Source: CAYREV01 sp964423345
Lineage (GTDB): Bacteria > Bacteroidota > Rhodothermia > Balneolales > Balneolaceae
DNA: 64,000 nt
Direction: 5' to 3'
Assembly (NCBI GenBank): GCA_964423345.1
Contig: CAYREV010000012.1
Span: 10,381-74,380, forward strand
Shown here in pieces: positions 1 to 9,022 of this stretch. The number at the start of each line of letters is the position of its first letter. The first letter of the stretch is position 1. The position numbers and the translations under genes were made by a program. The notes beneath the pieces are model-generated. The model was not told the origin of the DNA and did no database searches. It saw only the letters and a program-made list of their open reading frames with translations.

Positions 1-1
1 C

Positions 2-202
2 AGCAGGGCGGACAAGGGGGTCTTGCTGCTGGCTGAGGACAGTCGCATACCGGTTTACCTTGCACGTTATAACTACAGCCGCATTCTCGATAAAATTGAG
101 GAAAACCGGTATGATGTTTTTGGCCGCAGAGCCTACCTCAATGCCACGGAAAAAATATCTATCCTCCCCCGAATCCTCTATAACATGCGTTTTGGAGCCT
201 GA
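2..202 (+). CDS. Phytoene/squalene synthase, C-terminal fragment
   Basis: An open frame runs in from the window edge and stops at TGA 200-202. It encodes 66 residues including VYLARYNYSRILDKIE, then ENRYDVFGRRAYL. This resembles the C-terminal helix of the phytoene/squalene synthase family (CrtB/HpnC/HpnD type), where an 'ILD.IE...YDVF.RRA' stretch is typical. The family condenses prenyl diphosphates head-to-head for carotenoid or hopanoid synthesis at the membrane. The active-site DxxxD motifs lie outside the window, so the exact substrate cannot be assigned. It could equally be a carotenoid or a squalene branch enzyme. Confidence 0.6.
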   Translation, partial: SRADKGVLLLAEDSRIPVYLARYNYSRILDKIEENRYDVFGRRAYLNATEKISILPRILYNMRFGA

Positions 203-313
203 CAGTTTTGGGTTACATCGTAATTCCTGCCGCTCCAAAATGCATTTACACTAAAGGTCGGTAACTGTTATATTCTAATTCATTTACGACCATCCAGCTA
301 AACTTTATCGGGA

Positions 314-1027
314 ATGAACAAGGAAATCAAAAAGTGGAGAAGTCCCAGCCTGGGAAGAGATATGAGTGTTGCCATCTATGGTGATTCGGGAACACCTATA
401 CTCGGATTGCCCACCAGGGGCAAGACCGGCAGCCAGTGGGAGGAGCACGGTATGACCGAAGCCATATCATTGCAACTGGAGGAGGGTTTCAACCAGCTGT
501 TCTGTGTTGATTCCGTTGATGGAGAAAGTTTTTTCAATGAAAATATAGATGCTTCCCGCCGACTTATGCGGCACAGGCAGTACGAGAATTTTATCAGGGA
601 AGAGGTGGTGCCTTTGATCCTGGATAACAACGATATCCAATATCTAATCATTGCCGGTGTGGATTTCGGAGGATACCATGCCATTAACCTGGCATTGAAA
701 TATCCAAAGCTATTCGGTAAGGCTATCGGAATCAGCGGTATCTATAATATCAAGCGCTTTATGGATGGCTTTTACAGCGATAACGTCTATTACAACAATC
801 CCGTAGACTATATGCCCAACCTCAATAAGCAGAATATGCTGGAAGATATCCGTAATGTTGACTATCGGCTGGTCAGCTATGTAAACGACCAGCGCAGGGA
901 GGAGGCGGAACAGATGTCGAATATACTGCGGATGAAATTTATTGATCACGAACTGGATATATGGGACCTCGATGAGGAGGATGAATGGAGCCTGTGGAAA
1001 CAAATGCTAAAGACACACATTATTTAA
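314..1027 (+). CDS. Esterase-fold (alpha/beta hydrolase) protein lacking catalytic Ser and His
   Basis: This 237-residue protein looks like the short esterase family related to PF00756. Shared landmarks are SPSLGRDM near the N-terminus, QLFCVDSVDGESF, GGYHAINLALKYP, and DNVYYNNPVDYMP. In relatives I recall, the nucleophile elbow reads G-x-S-F-G-A-Y-H-A and the catalytic His sits in a HDWPxW motif near the C-terminus. Here the elbow is GVDFGGYHA, with Asp117 in the Ser position, and the His region reads EEDEWSLW with no His. The fold seems intact but ester hydrolysis by the usual triad is unlikely. It starts with ATG 7 bp before accC's partner spacing (stop 1025-1027, next start 1035), so it probably shares the downstream transcript. 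There is no signal peptide, so it is cytoplasmic. Function unknown. Confidence 0.75.
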   Translation: MNKEIKKWRSPSLGRDMSVAIYGDSGTPILGLPTRGKTGSQWEEHGMTEAISLQLEEGFNQLFCVDSVDGESFFNENIDASRRLMRHRQYENFIREEVVPLILDNNDIQYLIIAGVDFGGYHAINLALKYPKLFGKAIGISGIYNIKRFMDGFYSDNVYYNNPVDYMPNLNKQNMLEDIRNVDYRLVSYVNDQRREEAEQMSNILRMKFIDHELDIWDLDEEDEWSLWKQMLKTHII

Positions 1028-1034
1028 GATACCC

Positions 1035-2534
1035 ATGCCAGATATAGGAAAGATACTTGTTGCTAACAGGGGAGAGATTGCCCTTCGTGTTATCAGAAGC
1101 TGTAAAGAAGCCGGCAAGGAGACGGTTGCGGTATATTCGGAGCCGGATGCCGAGGCCCCTCATGTGATGCTGGCCGACGAGTCGGTAGCTATCGGGCCCG
1201 CGGCTTCTTCCGAAAGTTACCTGGTGTTTGACAAGATTATCGATGCCGCAAAATCAACAGGTGCAGACGCCATTCATCCCGGCTATGGCTTTCTCAGTGA
1301 AAACGCCGACTTCGCCGAGCGGTGCAGGCAGGAGGATCTTATTTTTATAGGACCGGAGCCGGAAGCCATACGAAGGATGGGCGATAAAACGGAGGCCCGG
1401 GAACTGATGAGCAAGGCCGATGTGCCCTATCCGCCGGGAACCAAGAAGGAGCTGGAAAGTATTGAGGAAGCGGAAAAGGTGGCCGAGGAGATCGGCTTTC
1501 CTGTCCTCATTAAGGCAGCGGCCGGCGGTGGCGGCAAGGGGATGCGTATTGTAGAAAGCAAGGAGGATTTTAAATCCAGTATCAAGGGGGCCAAGTCGGA
1601 AGCCCGGAATGCCTTCGGAGACGACCGGGTGTATATTGAAAAATACCTGGTGGAACCGCGTCACGTTGAGTTCCAGATTATTGCCGATACGCACGGCAAT
1701 AATCTGCACCTGTATGACCGGGAATGCTCCATACAACGCCGTCACCAGAAGGTTATCGAAGAGGCCCCCTGTACCATTTTGACCGACGAGCTCCGTGCGG
1801 AAATGGCCGAGGCGGCAATTTCGGCCGCACGTGCCTGCAATTATGTGAACGCCGGAACCATTGAATTTTTAGTGGACCGCGACCGTAATTTTTATTTCCT
1901 GGAGATGAATACGCGTCTGCAGGTAGAGCATCCCGTAACCGAGTTGATCACGGGACTCGACCTGGTAGCCCTTCAGATACTGGTCGCCGAGGGACGTGAG
2001 CTGCCTTTTACCCAGGAGGAAGTCACGATGAACGGCCACGCTATCGAATGTAGAATTTACGCTGAGGATCCGAAGGACAACTTCCTGCCGAGTACGGGTA
2101 CGCTTTCCAAGCATCGTATCCCATCGGGTAACGGTATACGGGTGGATGCCGGCGTAGAGGAGGGGCAACCGGTGACGATCAATTACGATCCCATGATATC
2201 GAAGCTTTGCACCTACGGGAAGGACCGGCAGCAGGCGATGGACCGCATGATAAGAGCCCTTTCGGAATATGAAATTGCCGGATGCCGTACCACCATTCCT
2301 TTTTGCAGTTATGTTATGAAGCATGAGGCTTTCCGGAAAGGCAATTACGACACCCACTTTATCAACGACCACTTTAAGCCGGAAGACCTTGACGCTGTCT
2401 CCCGTGAAGACCTGGATATACAGAGCCTGGCAGCTGTTCTCTTAAAAGAACGGCGCGCGGGCAACACCAAAACCGACACCAAAGACCTTCAGTCCGCAGG
2501 GAATGGATCGGCATGGTGGAACAACAGAAGCTGA
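1035..2534 (+). CDS. accC: Biotin carboxylase (acetyl-/propionyl-CoA carboxylase subunit)
   Basis: This 499-residue ATP-grasp enzyme carboxylates the biotin carried by a BCCP protein, the first half-reaction of acyl-CoA carboxylases. Visible landmarks are the N-terminal KILVANRGEIALRVIRS, the HPGYGFLSENADFA segment, the glycine-rich ATP loop AAAGGGGKGMRIV, the catalytic-region EKYLVEPRHVEFQI, DRECSIQRRHQK, EMNTRLQVEHPVTE, and the ECRIYAEDP motif of the C-terminal domain. It is about 50 residues longer than E. coli AccC, with a polar tail lacking a biotin-attachment motif (no EAMKM), so biotin is on a separate protein not in this window. No carboxyltransferase gene is adjacent. A propionyl-CoA carboxylase role is possible, since a B12 acyl-CoA mutase is encoded about 11 kb away. 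Confidence 0.93.
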   Translation: MPDIGKILVANRGEIALRVIRSCKEAGKETVAVYSEPDAEAPHVMLADESVAIGPAASSESYLVFDKIIDAAKSTGADAIHPGYGFLSENADFAERCRQEDLIFIGPEPEAIRRMGDKTEARELMSKADVPYPPGTKKELESIEEAEKVAEEIGFPVLIKAAAGGGGKGMRIVESKEDFKSSIKGAKSEARNAFGDDRVYIEKYLVEPRHVEFQIIADTHGNNLHLYDRECSIQRRHQKVIEEAPCTILTDELRAEMAEAAISAARACNYVNAGTIEFLVDRDRNFYFLEMNTRLQVEHPVTELITGLDLVALQILVAEGRELPFTQEEVTMNGHAIECRIYAEDPKDNFLPSTGTLSKHRIPSGNGIRVDAGVEEGQPVTINYDPMISKLCTYGKDRQQAMDRMIRALSEYEIAGCRTTIPFCSYVMKHEAFRKGNYDTHFINDHFKPEDLDAVSREDLDIQSLAAVLLKERRAGNTKTDTKDLQSAGNGSAWWNNRS

Positions 2535-2549
2535 GGGGGTATAGACGGT

Positions 2550-3494
2550 ATGGAGGAGCGTGATAACAACGAAGAAGAACGGTTGTTCAACCAGCTCAAG
2601 GAGCTGGATACCGAACAGAGAAATCCCCGAAGCCGGGAGATAGACCTTGCCGACCCTCTTGATATAGCCCGTATTATCAATGAGGAGGATAAGCAAGTGG
2701 CCCGTAAGATAGCGTCCCGACTTGAACAGATTGCCAAAGCTATATCGATGGTTTCCGAGGCTTTTAATGATGGAGGCAGGCTTATCTACACCGGTGCGGG
2801 AACCAGTGGGCGCCTGGGCGTGCTCGATGCGGCTGAATGTCCGCCTACCTTCGGAACCGATCCCGAGCAGGTGGTGGGCCTGATTGCCGGGGGACGTGAA
2901 GCCATGTTTGTAGCCCAGGAGGGAGCCGAAGATGAAGAAGTCAATGGGCGGGAAGCCGTGGAAGAAATAGATTTACGTCCACCGGATATTGTTTGCGGAC
3001 TGGCGGCCAGCGGCAGGACCCCTTACGTGCACGGAACGCTCAAAGAGGCTCGGGACAGGGGATGTAAAACGGTTTTTGTGACCACCGTGCCACCCGAACA
3101 GGTGACCGTTGATGTTGATGTACTCATATCGGTACCTGTGGGGCCTGAAGTGATTATGGGGAGTACGAGGATGAAAAGCGCCACGGCCCAGAAGATGGTA
3201 CTTAATATGATCAGTACGGGTGCCATGATCAGGCAGGGCAAGACCTATGAAAACGTGATGGTCGACCTGATGCTTTCCAACAAGAAGCTGGAGGAAAGGG
3301 CCAAACGCATCATAATGATGTTTGGGGAGGTGGATTATGAGCAAGCGTCCATACTGCTGGAGGCATCGGGAGGGCATGTAAAGACCGCTCTGCTGATGGC
3401 TCTGGGTGACCTTACTGCTGAGGAAGCCGGAAAGCTGCTCAGCGAGAATGATGGCTTTATACGCAAGGCATTTCTCAGCTTAAAGACAGATTAG
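2550..3494 (+). CDS. murQ: N-acetylmuramic acid 6-phosphate etherase
   Basis: This 314-residue SIS-domain protein fits MurQ, which cleaves the lactyl ether of MurNAc-6-phosphate to give GlcNAc-6-phosphate and D-lactate in cytoplasmic peptidoglycan recycling. Diagnostic stretches are the N-terminal TEQRNPRSREIDLADPLDI, GGRLIYTGAGTSGRLGVLDA, the active-site AAECPPTFGTDP with its conserved Glu, GGREAMFVAQEGAED, and the SIS core GLAASGRTPYV. PEVIMGSTRMKSATAQKMVLNM is the conserved C-terminal lobe. Length matches the family (about 300). It starts 15 bp after accC and ends 4 bp before plsC. No anhydro-MurNAc kinase or PTS gene is nearby. Confidence 0.93.
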   Translation: MEERDNNEEERLFNQLKELDTEQRNPRSREIDLADPLDIARIINEEDKQVARKIASRLEQIAKAISMVSEAFNDGGRLIYTGAGTSGRLGVLDAAECPPTFGTDPEQVVGLIAGGREAMFVAQEGAEDEEVNGREAVEEIDLRPPDIVCGLAASGRTPYVHGTLKEARDRGCKTVFVTTVPPEQVTVDVDVLISVPVGPEVIMGSTRMKSATAQKMVLNMISTGAMIRQGKTYENVMVDLMLSNKKLEERAKRIIMMFGEVDYEQASILLEASGGHVKTALLMALGDLTAEEAGKLLSENDGFIRKAFLSLKTD

Positions 3495-3498
3495 GGCA

Positions 3499-4224
3499 GT
3501 GCGTACAATATTCAGCATACTGATGTGGATTTACTGGACGACATGCTTCTTTTTTTTCTTTCTGGTTGTGCTGCTTCTGTTTCTGTTTACCTCGCCTTTT
3601 GACCGCTATAGGAGAATTCCCAACAAGGCTCTCGGGGGACTGGCATGGGCCATGATAAAGATAAACCCCGGCTGGAAATTTACTGTAAGGGGTGCCGACA
3701 GAAACAAGGTTAGCGAGCCCACCCTGGTGGTGGCCAATCATCAGAGTTTTCTGGACATGCCTATGACCTATTTGTTGCCGTGGAATATGAAATGGGTATC
3801 CAAGAAGAGCCTTTTCAGGATACCGGTACTGGGATGGATTATTGCGATGACCGGTCATATAGCTATTGACCGCAGGAGCCGCAGGTCGGTAAAAAAATTG
3901 GACAAGCTGGTGGAACCGATTAAAAACGGGATTCCCGGCATGATCTTTCCGGAGGGAACCCGTACGGTAGACGGCAGCCTGAAAAGCTTTAAAAACGGTG
4001 CGTTTGTGCTATCGAAAGAGTATAATTTAAAGGTGTTGCCGATCGTTCTTTCCGGAGGATACCGCGCCATGACTCCGGGGACATGGAAATTCAATCCCCG
4101 GCAACATTTTACGATATCAGTATTGGATCCCCTGAATCCCGAAGATTTTGATGATTTTCGGGAGCTTAGGAATAAAACCCGTGAATGTATAAAGAAGGAA
4201 CTGGATGCAATACAAGACGAATAA
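3499..4224 (+). CDS. plsC: 1-acyl-sn-glycerol-3-phosphate acyltransferase
   Basis: The 241-residue product carries the glycerolipid acyltransferase motifs NHQSFLDMP (catalytic HX4D) and FPEGTRT, plus the GHIAIDRRS segment. It acylates lysophosphatidate to phosphatidate at the inner membrane. An N-terminal hydrophobic segment (about residues 5-32) anchors it. The start is a GTG at 3499, only 4 bp after the murQ stop, which is the only start that keeps the membrane segment whole. Translational coupling to murQ is likely. Confidence 0.92.
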   Translation: MRTIFSILMWIYWTTCFFFFFLVVLLLFLFTSPFDRYRRIPNKALGGLAWAMIKINPGWKFTVRGADRNKVSEPTLVVANHQSFLDMPMTYLLPWNMKWVSKKSLFRIPVLGWIIAMTGHIAIDRRSRRSVKKLDKLVEPIKNGIPGMIFPEGTRTVDGSLKSFKNGAFVLSKEYNLKVLPIVLSGGYRAMTPGTWKFNPRQHFTISVLDPLNPEDFDDFRELRNKTRECIKKELDAIQDE

Positions 4225-4245
4225 GAATGCAATAGCCCATACGAA

Positions 4246-4929
4246 GTGGAGAAAAATCCGGCAGATGTCATTGCGAAAGAGTTAAGCTATCGCAACAAAA
4301 TTATGGCCAGCATTACCATAGTGGAGTTGCTGATGCTGGGCATTTTCAACCTTTGGCCGGTCACGGAAACCGACAATACATTCCAGGATATCGTATTCAC
4401 CGATGAGAACGTCATGGTCGAGGAGATGCAGATTACCACCCAGAAGAGTTCGCCTCCGCCACCGCCCACACCGCAGGTGCCGGTACCGGTACCGGATGAC
4501 GAAGTAATAGAGGAGGAGATACTGACCCTGGAAGAAGTCGATCTTTCCGAGTTCAGCGATTCCCTTAAGTTCGAGGGAGTGGGCCGTACGGGTAGTTCCG
4601 ACAGGGTGGTATCCAATCCCCAGCGCCCCCCCAGCGTAATTAGGATCGTGGAACCCACCATCCCCGAGGAAGCACGAAATGCCGATATAAAGGCCGAGAT
4701 CCTGGTCAGCTTCCTGGTCGACAAAAAAGGTAACGTGGAGGAGGCTACCATTGCGGAAGTTAAGCTCTACCGGGGCGAGAGCGATGAATACAAGGTGGTC
4801 AATTCCATTGGTTTCGGTCTTACAGAGGCGACCTTGCAGGCGGCCCTTCAATGGAAGTTCCGCCCCGCCAGGCATAATGGCAATCCCGTCAATGCCTACA
4901 CCCGGCATTACTTTAGTATAGGGTTTTAA
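4246..4929 (+). CDS. TonB family energy transducer
   Basis: This 227-residue protein has the TonB layout: a short cytoplasmic N-terminus beginning with the 'KNP' motif common in Bacteroidota TonBs, one membrane helix (about residues 20-38), a proline-rich acidic periplasmic linker (PPPPPTPQVPVPVP), and a C-terminal TonB domain with EPTIPEEARN, ILVSFLVDKKGNVEEATI and AALQWKFRPARHNG. TonB couples the proton-motive force to outer-membrane receptors, such as the SusC in this window. The start is GTG 4246; the KNP motif supports it over the internal ATG at 4303. It lies 21 bp after plsC, apparently the last gene of the run beginning at 314. Confidence 0.88.
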   Translation: MEKNPADVIAKELSYRNKIMASITIVELLMLGIFNLWPVTETDNTFQDIVFTDENVMVEEMQITTQKSSPPPPPTPQVPVPVPDDEVIEEEILTLEEVDLSEFSDSLKFEGVGRTGSSDRVVSNPQRPPSVIRIVEPTIPEEARNADIKAEILVSFLVDKKGNVEEATIAEVKLYRGESDEYKVVNSIGFGLTEATLQAALQWKFRPARHNGNPVNAYTRHYFSIGF

Positions 4930-4973
4930 AAATTGATATAACCTTAAATATGCTCTATCTTAGCGCTCTTTTC

Positions 4974-5063
<90 letters not shown>

Positions 5064-5065
5064 AC

Positions 5066-5099
5066 GGCACGATCGGTTCATCCGGTTGTGCCTTTTTTT
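5066..5099 (+). terminator. Rho-independent terminator after tRNA-Ser
   Basis: GGCACGATCGG (5066-5076) pairs with CCGGTTGTGCC (5082-5092) with wobble pairs around a short loop, followed by seven T. It starts 3 bases after the tRNA CCA, so it ends the tRNA transcript. Confidence 0.85.
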
Positions 5100-5181
5100 A
5101 TGGTTTAAATCTGAATGCAAGGGGGGGGAGAAGCCTGTCCCGCCTCCCTCAGCCGAACCTCTGATAGCCGGCTTAATGTTT

Positions 5182-5796
5182 TCAGGAAAGGAGTTGCCCG
5201 GAAGTGATTTTCTCTGCTCCGGCTTCAAGCATCTCATTCCAGGCGGCATCCACCGAACCTTCCATGTCGATGCCCCTGACCGCATCCTCAACCACCTTGA
5301 CCCTGAAGCCTTCCTTCAGTCCGTCGACGACCGACCATTTGACACAGAAGTCGGTTGCCAGGCCCACGGCATAAAGGGTGTCAATATTCCGGTCCCTGAG
5401 GTATCCGGTCAAGCCTGTGGGAGTTTCATTATCATTTTCATAAAAGGCGGAATAGGAATCAATATCCTTTCGGAAACCCTTCCGAATGATGAGTTGCGAC
5501 CGGGTGGTAACAAGGTCGGGATGAAAGTCAGCCCCCTGAGATCCCTGCACGCAGTGATCCGGCCACAATACCTGTTCTCCATAAGGCATTTCAATGGTTC
5601 CGAACGGTTCCTTTCCGTCATGGGAAGAGGCAAAGGAAGAGTGCCCTTTCGGATGCCAGTCCTGAGTCTGTATGATATGATCAAACGTTTTGGATAGCTT
5701 ATTGATAACTGGCACTACCTCGTCCCCGTTGGGGACCTCAAGGGCCCCTCCGGGGCAGAAATCATTTTGTACATCCACAATAAGCAATGCTTTCAT
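5182..5796 (-). CDS. pncA: Nicotinamidase (bifunctional nicotinamidase/pyrazinamidase type)
   Basis: This 204-residue cysteine amidohydrolase of the isochorismatase fold converts nicotinamide to nicotinate. It shows LLIVDVQNDFCPGGAL with the catalytic Asp, TQDWHPKGHSSFA with metal-binding Asp/His residues, WPDHCVQGSQGADFH, a KGFRKDIDSYSAF segment with the catalytic Lys region, and GLATDFCVKWSV with the nucleophilic Cys. Its length fits PncA. It follows pncB by 7 bp on the same strand, so the two form an NAD-salvage operon. Confidence 0.94.
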   Translation of the reverse strand: MKALLIVDVQNDFCPGGALEVPNGDEVVPVINKLSKTFDHIIQTQDWHPKGHSSFASSHDGKEPFGTIEMPYGEQVLWPDHCVQGSQGADFHPDLVTTRSQLIIRKGFRKDIDSYSAFYENDNETPTGLTGYLRDRNIDTLYAVGLATDFCVKWSVVDGLKEGFRVKVVEDAVRGIDMEGSVDAAWNEMLEAGAEKITSGQLLS

Positions 5797-5803
5797 AGGT
5801 TTG

Positions 5804-7249
5804 CTAACTGTTTTTTAGCCTTGACTGTTTGGTTAATTCATCGCGAAGATCACTCAGTTTTTTGCTGATACCCACTTTGTAGATATGGGGGTTTTCAAAA
5901 CGTTTATGCTCGGGGTTTAATTTGGCGAGCCTGGATTTGGCATAGTCGGCGCTTTCCAGGGCAGAAGGCAGGTCGCCGGTAATCTCACCTTCTTCCATCA
6001 TCGTTTCCAGCAGCTCTTCGGAGTCGAAATCTTTTACCTCGGTATGCTTGGTGTGATAGTGGGGGTGATAGATGGTATCCACCTTATCCTCATCATCAAG
6101 GAGGATGCCGTCGCCGTAAAATTTGCCGCGGCTGTCATAGTAACGCACAGTTTTCTTGATGCCGGGCAGGGTAATCTTTTCAATGTTCTCGGATATCTTC
6201 AATTTGGGTTCCCCGTTGTTGGAGGCGAGCTTGTATACGCCGTCGAGGGCAGGTGAGTTATGGCCGGTGACCAGGCGTGTACCGACACCGAAAAGATCAA
6301 TGGGAGCACCCTGGTTGATCAGGCTCTTTATCAGGCGCTCGTCCAGCTGGTTGGATGCAGCTATCTTGACGTAGTCGAGCCCGGCCTCGTCAAGCATCTC
6401 TCGTGATTTGCGGGCAAAATATGCCAGGTCGCCGCTATCGAGTCGAATGCCCTTGAGGCGATAACCCCTCTCTTCCAATTCCCTGCCTACTTTAATGGCA
6501 TTGGGAACCCCGCTTCGAAGGGTGTCGTAGGTATCAACCAGCAGTACACAATCTTCCGGGTAATATTCAGCAAATGTTCGGAAGGAGGTAATCTCATCAT
6601 CAAAAGACTGGACCCATGAGTGGGCCATGGTACCGCTTGCCGGAATACCGTGATGGAAGGAGGCGTATACATTGGAAGTAGCTTCAACACCTCCGATGAA
6701 GGCTGCCTTGCTGGCTTGTATGCCGCCGAACCCCTGGGCCCTACGCAGGCCGAAATCGAGCACTTTTCGTTCGCCCGCCGCGTATTTCAGGCGGGAGGCT
6801 TTTGTGGCAATCAGAGATTCAAAATTAAGAATGTTGAGAAGCAAGGTTTCAAGCAGCTGGGTTTCCAGGATGGAGCCCCTGACGCGGACGATCGGTTCCG
6901 TGGGAAATACAATTTCGCCTTCACGGGCCGCATCCAGGGTGATGTCCAGTTCAAAATCCTTGAGATAATCCAGGAAGTCCTTGTGAAATCCCTGCTCCTT
7001 TAAATAGTTCAGTTCATCGTCATAAAAACGAAATTCTCCGAGCAGATTAAGGAGGTCGGTCATTCCGGCAAAAATTACATATCCACCGTCAAACGGTGGT
7101 TCTCGGAAAAAGTAGTCAAAACACGCTTGTTCGTCCTTGCGGCCTGAAAGAAAGTAGCCCTGGGCCATGGTCAATTCGTAATAATCAGTATAGATGGCAG
7201 GCCTGGAAAGGATAGAGGAAGGGGTGGTGTCTATTTTTAACCTGTTCAT
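5804..7249 (-). CDS. pncB: Nicotinate phosphoribosyltransferase
   Basis: The 481-residue product converts nicotinate and PRPP to nicotinate mononucleotide, the next step after PncA. Supporting features are YTDYYELTMAQGYF at the N-terminus, FDYFFREPPFDGGYVIFAG, the DFGLRRAQGFGG motif around the conserved catalytic-region Arg residues, VDTYDTLRSGVPNAI, GIRLDSGDLAYFARKSR and FGVGTRLVTGHNSPALDGVYKL near the phosphoribosyl site. Length matches the longer bacterial class. It is the first gene of the pncB-pncA operon. Confidence 0.95.
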   Translation of the reverse strand: MNRLKIDTTPSSILSRPAIYTDYYELTMAQGYFLSGRKDEQACFDYFFREPPFDGGYVIFAGMTDLLNLLGEFRFYDDELNYLKEQGFHKDFLDYLKDFELDITLDAAREGEIVFPTEPIVRVRGSILETQLLETLLLNILNFESLIATKASRLKYAAGERKVLDFGLRRAQGFGGIQASKAAFIGGVEATSNVYASFHHGIPASGTMAHSWVQSFDDEITSFRTFAEYYPEDCVLLVDTYDTLRSGVPNAIKVGRELEERGYRLKGIRLDSGDLAYFARKSREMLDEAGLDYVKIAASNQLDERLIKSLINQGAPIDLFGVGTRLVTGHNSPALDGVYKLASNNGEPKLKISENIEKITLPGIKKTVRYYDSRGKFYGDGILLDDEDKVDTIYHPHYHTKHTEVKDFDSEELLETMMEEGEITGDLPSALESADYAKSRLAKLNPEHKRFENPHIYKVGISKKLSDLRDELTKQSRLKNS

Positions 7250-7300
7250 AACACATTGGAAATTGCAAAAAAAAGAGAAACGTTCCTCAATAAGGGAGAG

Positions 7301-7335
7301 AAAAAAAGGGTATAGGAAAGATGATCCCTATACCC
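7301..7335 (-). terminator. Rho-independent terminator of the LPP20/LpoB operon
   Basis: On the minus strand, GGGTATAGG/CCTATACCC arms (7327-7335 and 7308-7316) flank a 10-base loop and run into seven T (complement of 7301-7307). It lies just after the LpoB-like gene stop at 7344 and before pncB. Confidence 0.9.
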
Positions 7336-7343
7336 TGAAACGG

Positions 7344-7955
7344 TTAACCGCGGAAATTCTTACGGTCGATGAGTTTCTTTATTTTCTTGTTGCCGATCCA
7401 AACCTTTTGGTTTGTTTCAACATTAACCAGCTCTAGGTTTACGCTGTAGAATATGGCTGCCTGTTTGCCACTGACAGCTTCGTCAACAATGGAGCTGATG
7501 TTTCCGATGATCATAAAGTCGGCTCCGAGTTCCTGGGCAAGCGCCTTGGTGCTTTCGTAGGAAGCGAAACTTTGCTGGTCCTGCCGTTCGTCACGCAGGC
7601 CTTTACGCTCCTTCTTGCTGGCAACAACCCGTACTCGTCCGTCATTAACGAATGCACGTTCCATCTCTTTGGTGAAAACCTCGGTATCGATGTGTTCCAT
7701 GGTTTCATTGCGTACGCGTCCTACAATGACCGTCGGGGCATCGGGGTTACTGTCGGTAAAACGCTGCAGCCAGGGACGGTTTACCGCGTCGGAAATCATT
7801 TCATCGGCTACAAGCCGGGCGTCCGTGTCATTCCATTTGCCGGATAGGTCGGTCTGGGTATCGGTTGAAATACGGCTCACATTTTGGGAGGGACCGCAAA
7901 AAGTCACCAGTAGAGAAGTTAAGAGTATAGGTAGTATGGTATTTAGTCGTTTCAT
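7344..7955 (-). CDS. LpoB-like penicillin-binding-protein activator lipoprotein
   Basis: This 203-residue lipoprotein has a signal peptide ending in a lipobox (LLVTFCG, Cys about residue 20). The mature part resembles the LpoB family: SGKWNDTDARLVADEMI, PTVIVGRVRNETMEHIDTEVF, RAFVNDGRVRVVA, AQELGADFMIIGNIS, and YSVNLELVNVETNQKVW. In E. coli LpoB is an outer-membrane lipoprotein that stimulates the synthase PBP1B; here that partner is inferred. It follows the LPP20-like gene by 14 bp and is closed by a terminator. Confidence 0.82.
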   Translation of the reverse strand: MKRLNTILPILLTSLLVTFCGPSQNVSRISTDTQTDLSGKWNDTDARLVADEMISDAVNRPWLQRFTDSNPDAPTVIVGRVRNETMEHIDTEVFTKEMERAFVNDGRVRVVASKKERKGLRDERQDQQSFASYESTKALAQELGADFMIIGNISSIVDEAVSGKQAAIFYSVNLELVNVETNQKVWIGNKKIKKLIDRKNFRG

Positions 7956-7969
7956 GATGATTTTTGGAT

Positions 7970-9022
7970 TTATTGGATTGATAAAAGTTCTTTGGTTAAA
8001 AAGTTCTTGAACTGGCTGCCCACTTTTTCCCGCGCGGAAAAGTCGGCCCTCTTCATGGCCGCGTCAAAAGAGGGGCCTCCATCCCTGCCTTCGGTCATAA
8101 ATGTGTTGAAGGAGCGGTTGGATTCGTGATCCTCGATCGTAATAATCAGGTTCCATTTGACAAATTCAGCGTCATTGCGGTTGAGATCAGCTTTTTCTGA
8201 GTTAAAGCGGATAATAACCGATAACAGGGCTTCATCGGGGGAGGCGGTAAGGGAGAATCCGGAATTCTGGAAGGTGGTGCCGACGGCAGACATCAGGGTT
8301 TCGGTGGCTTCATCGGCCGACAAATGGACTGCGAGCTGTTTCTGAACAGCCCGGTACCGCTCTTCAATGCGGGTGATGGTTTTGGCATGAAGCTCAGTAT
8401 CGGCCGCGCCGGCTTTGATGATCTGCAGCTGCCTTGCCAGGTTTTCATTGACTTTGGCCAGGGTCAGCCCCTTTTTAAGCAAAATCATTCTCTGCAGGCT
8501 GCTTTCTTCCTGGTCGGCCGATGACAATAGGTTGTTGATCTTCAATTCATTGTCGGCTATTTCACGACGGTATATCCGGGCCGATTCATTACGGTCCATG
8601 GCCGCCAGGGCATAGAAGGTCCCGTCTTCGGCCTTGGTAGAGGTGAGAATCTTTACGTTGGTCAGGTCCTGGTTGGAACCTATGCGGGTGACCTGAAGCA
8701 GTTCCGTAGTGCCGGAAGAGGAGTAGTTCTCGTCATTGGAATATTCCCTGAATTCGTCGATCAGGGTTTCCTGGGCCTTGATCTCGGCTTTGAATATTTG
8801 AGCAATGTTTCCTTTGGCATCGTTCTGTGCCTGTTTGAGTGAGCTTCCGCTTCCCACGGCCATCAGGTATGCATGCTCATCGAAAGAGTCTTTAGGGTTG
8901 GTAACCCAGGAGGGGAGGTCCTGGGATGAAAGGCGCCCCGATTGAGAGCATGAGGAAAAAACCATAATGAGAGAAAGCACTGCAAGGGTGAGAAGAGGGA
9001 AATTCTTTAATCTCGTTGACAT
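7970..9022 (-). CDS. LPP20-family lipoprotein
   Basis: I place the start at ATG 9022 (350 residues), not further upstream, because MSTRLKNFPLLTLAVLSLIM followed by a VFSSCS lipobox forms a proper lipoprotein signal; the upstream extension has no such features. The mature part starts with LPSWVTNPKDSFDEHAYLMAVGSGSSLKQAQNDA, the pattern of the LPP20 family (conserved P-x-W-V then GxGxS..A...A). A helical middle and a second mixed domain follow. The family's role is unknown, but its members often lie beside LpoB-like genes, as here. It sits on the periplasmic face of a membrane. Confidence 0.78.
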   Translation of the reverse strand: MSTRLKNFPLLTLAVLSLIMVFSSCSQSGRLSSQDLPSWVTNPKDSFDEHAYLMAVGSGSSLKQAQNDAKGNIAQIFKAEIKAQETLIDEFREYSNDENYSSSGTTELLQVTRIGSNQDLTNVKILTSTKAEDGTFYALAAMDRNESARIYRREIADNELKINNLLSSADQEESSLQRMILLKKGLTLAKVNENLARQLQIIKAGAADTELHAKTITRIEERYRAVQKQLAVHLSADEATETLMSAVGTTFQNSGFSLTASPDEALLSVIIRFNSEKADLNRNDAEFVKWNLIITIEDHESNRSFNTFMTEGRDGGPSFDAAMKRADFSAREKVGSQFKNFLTKELLSIQ

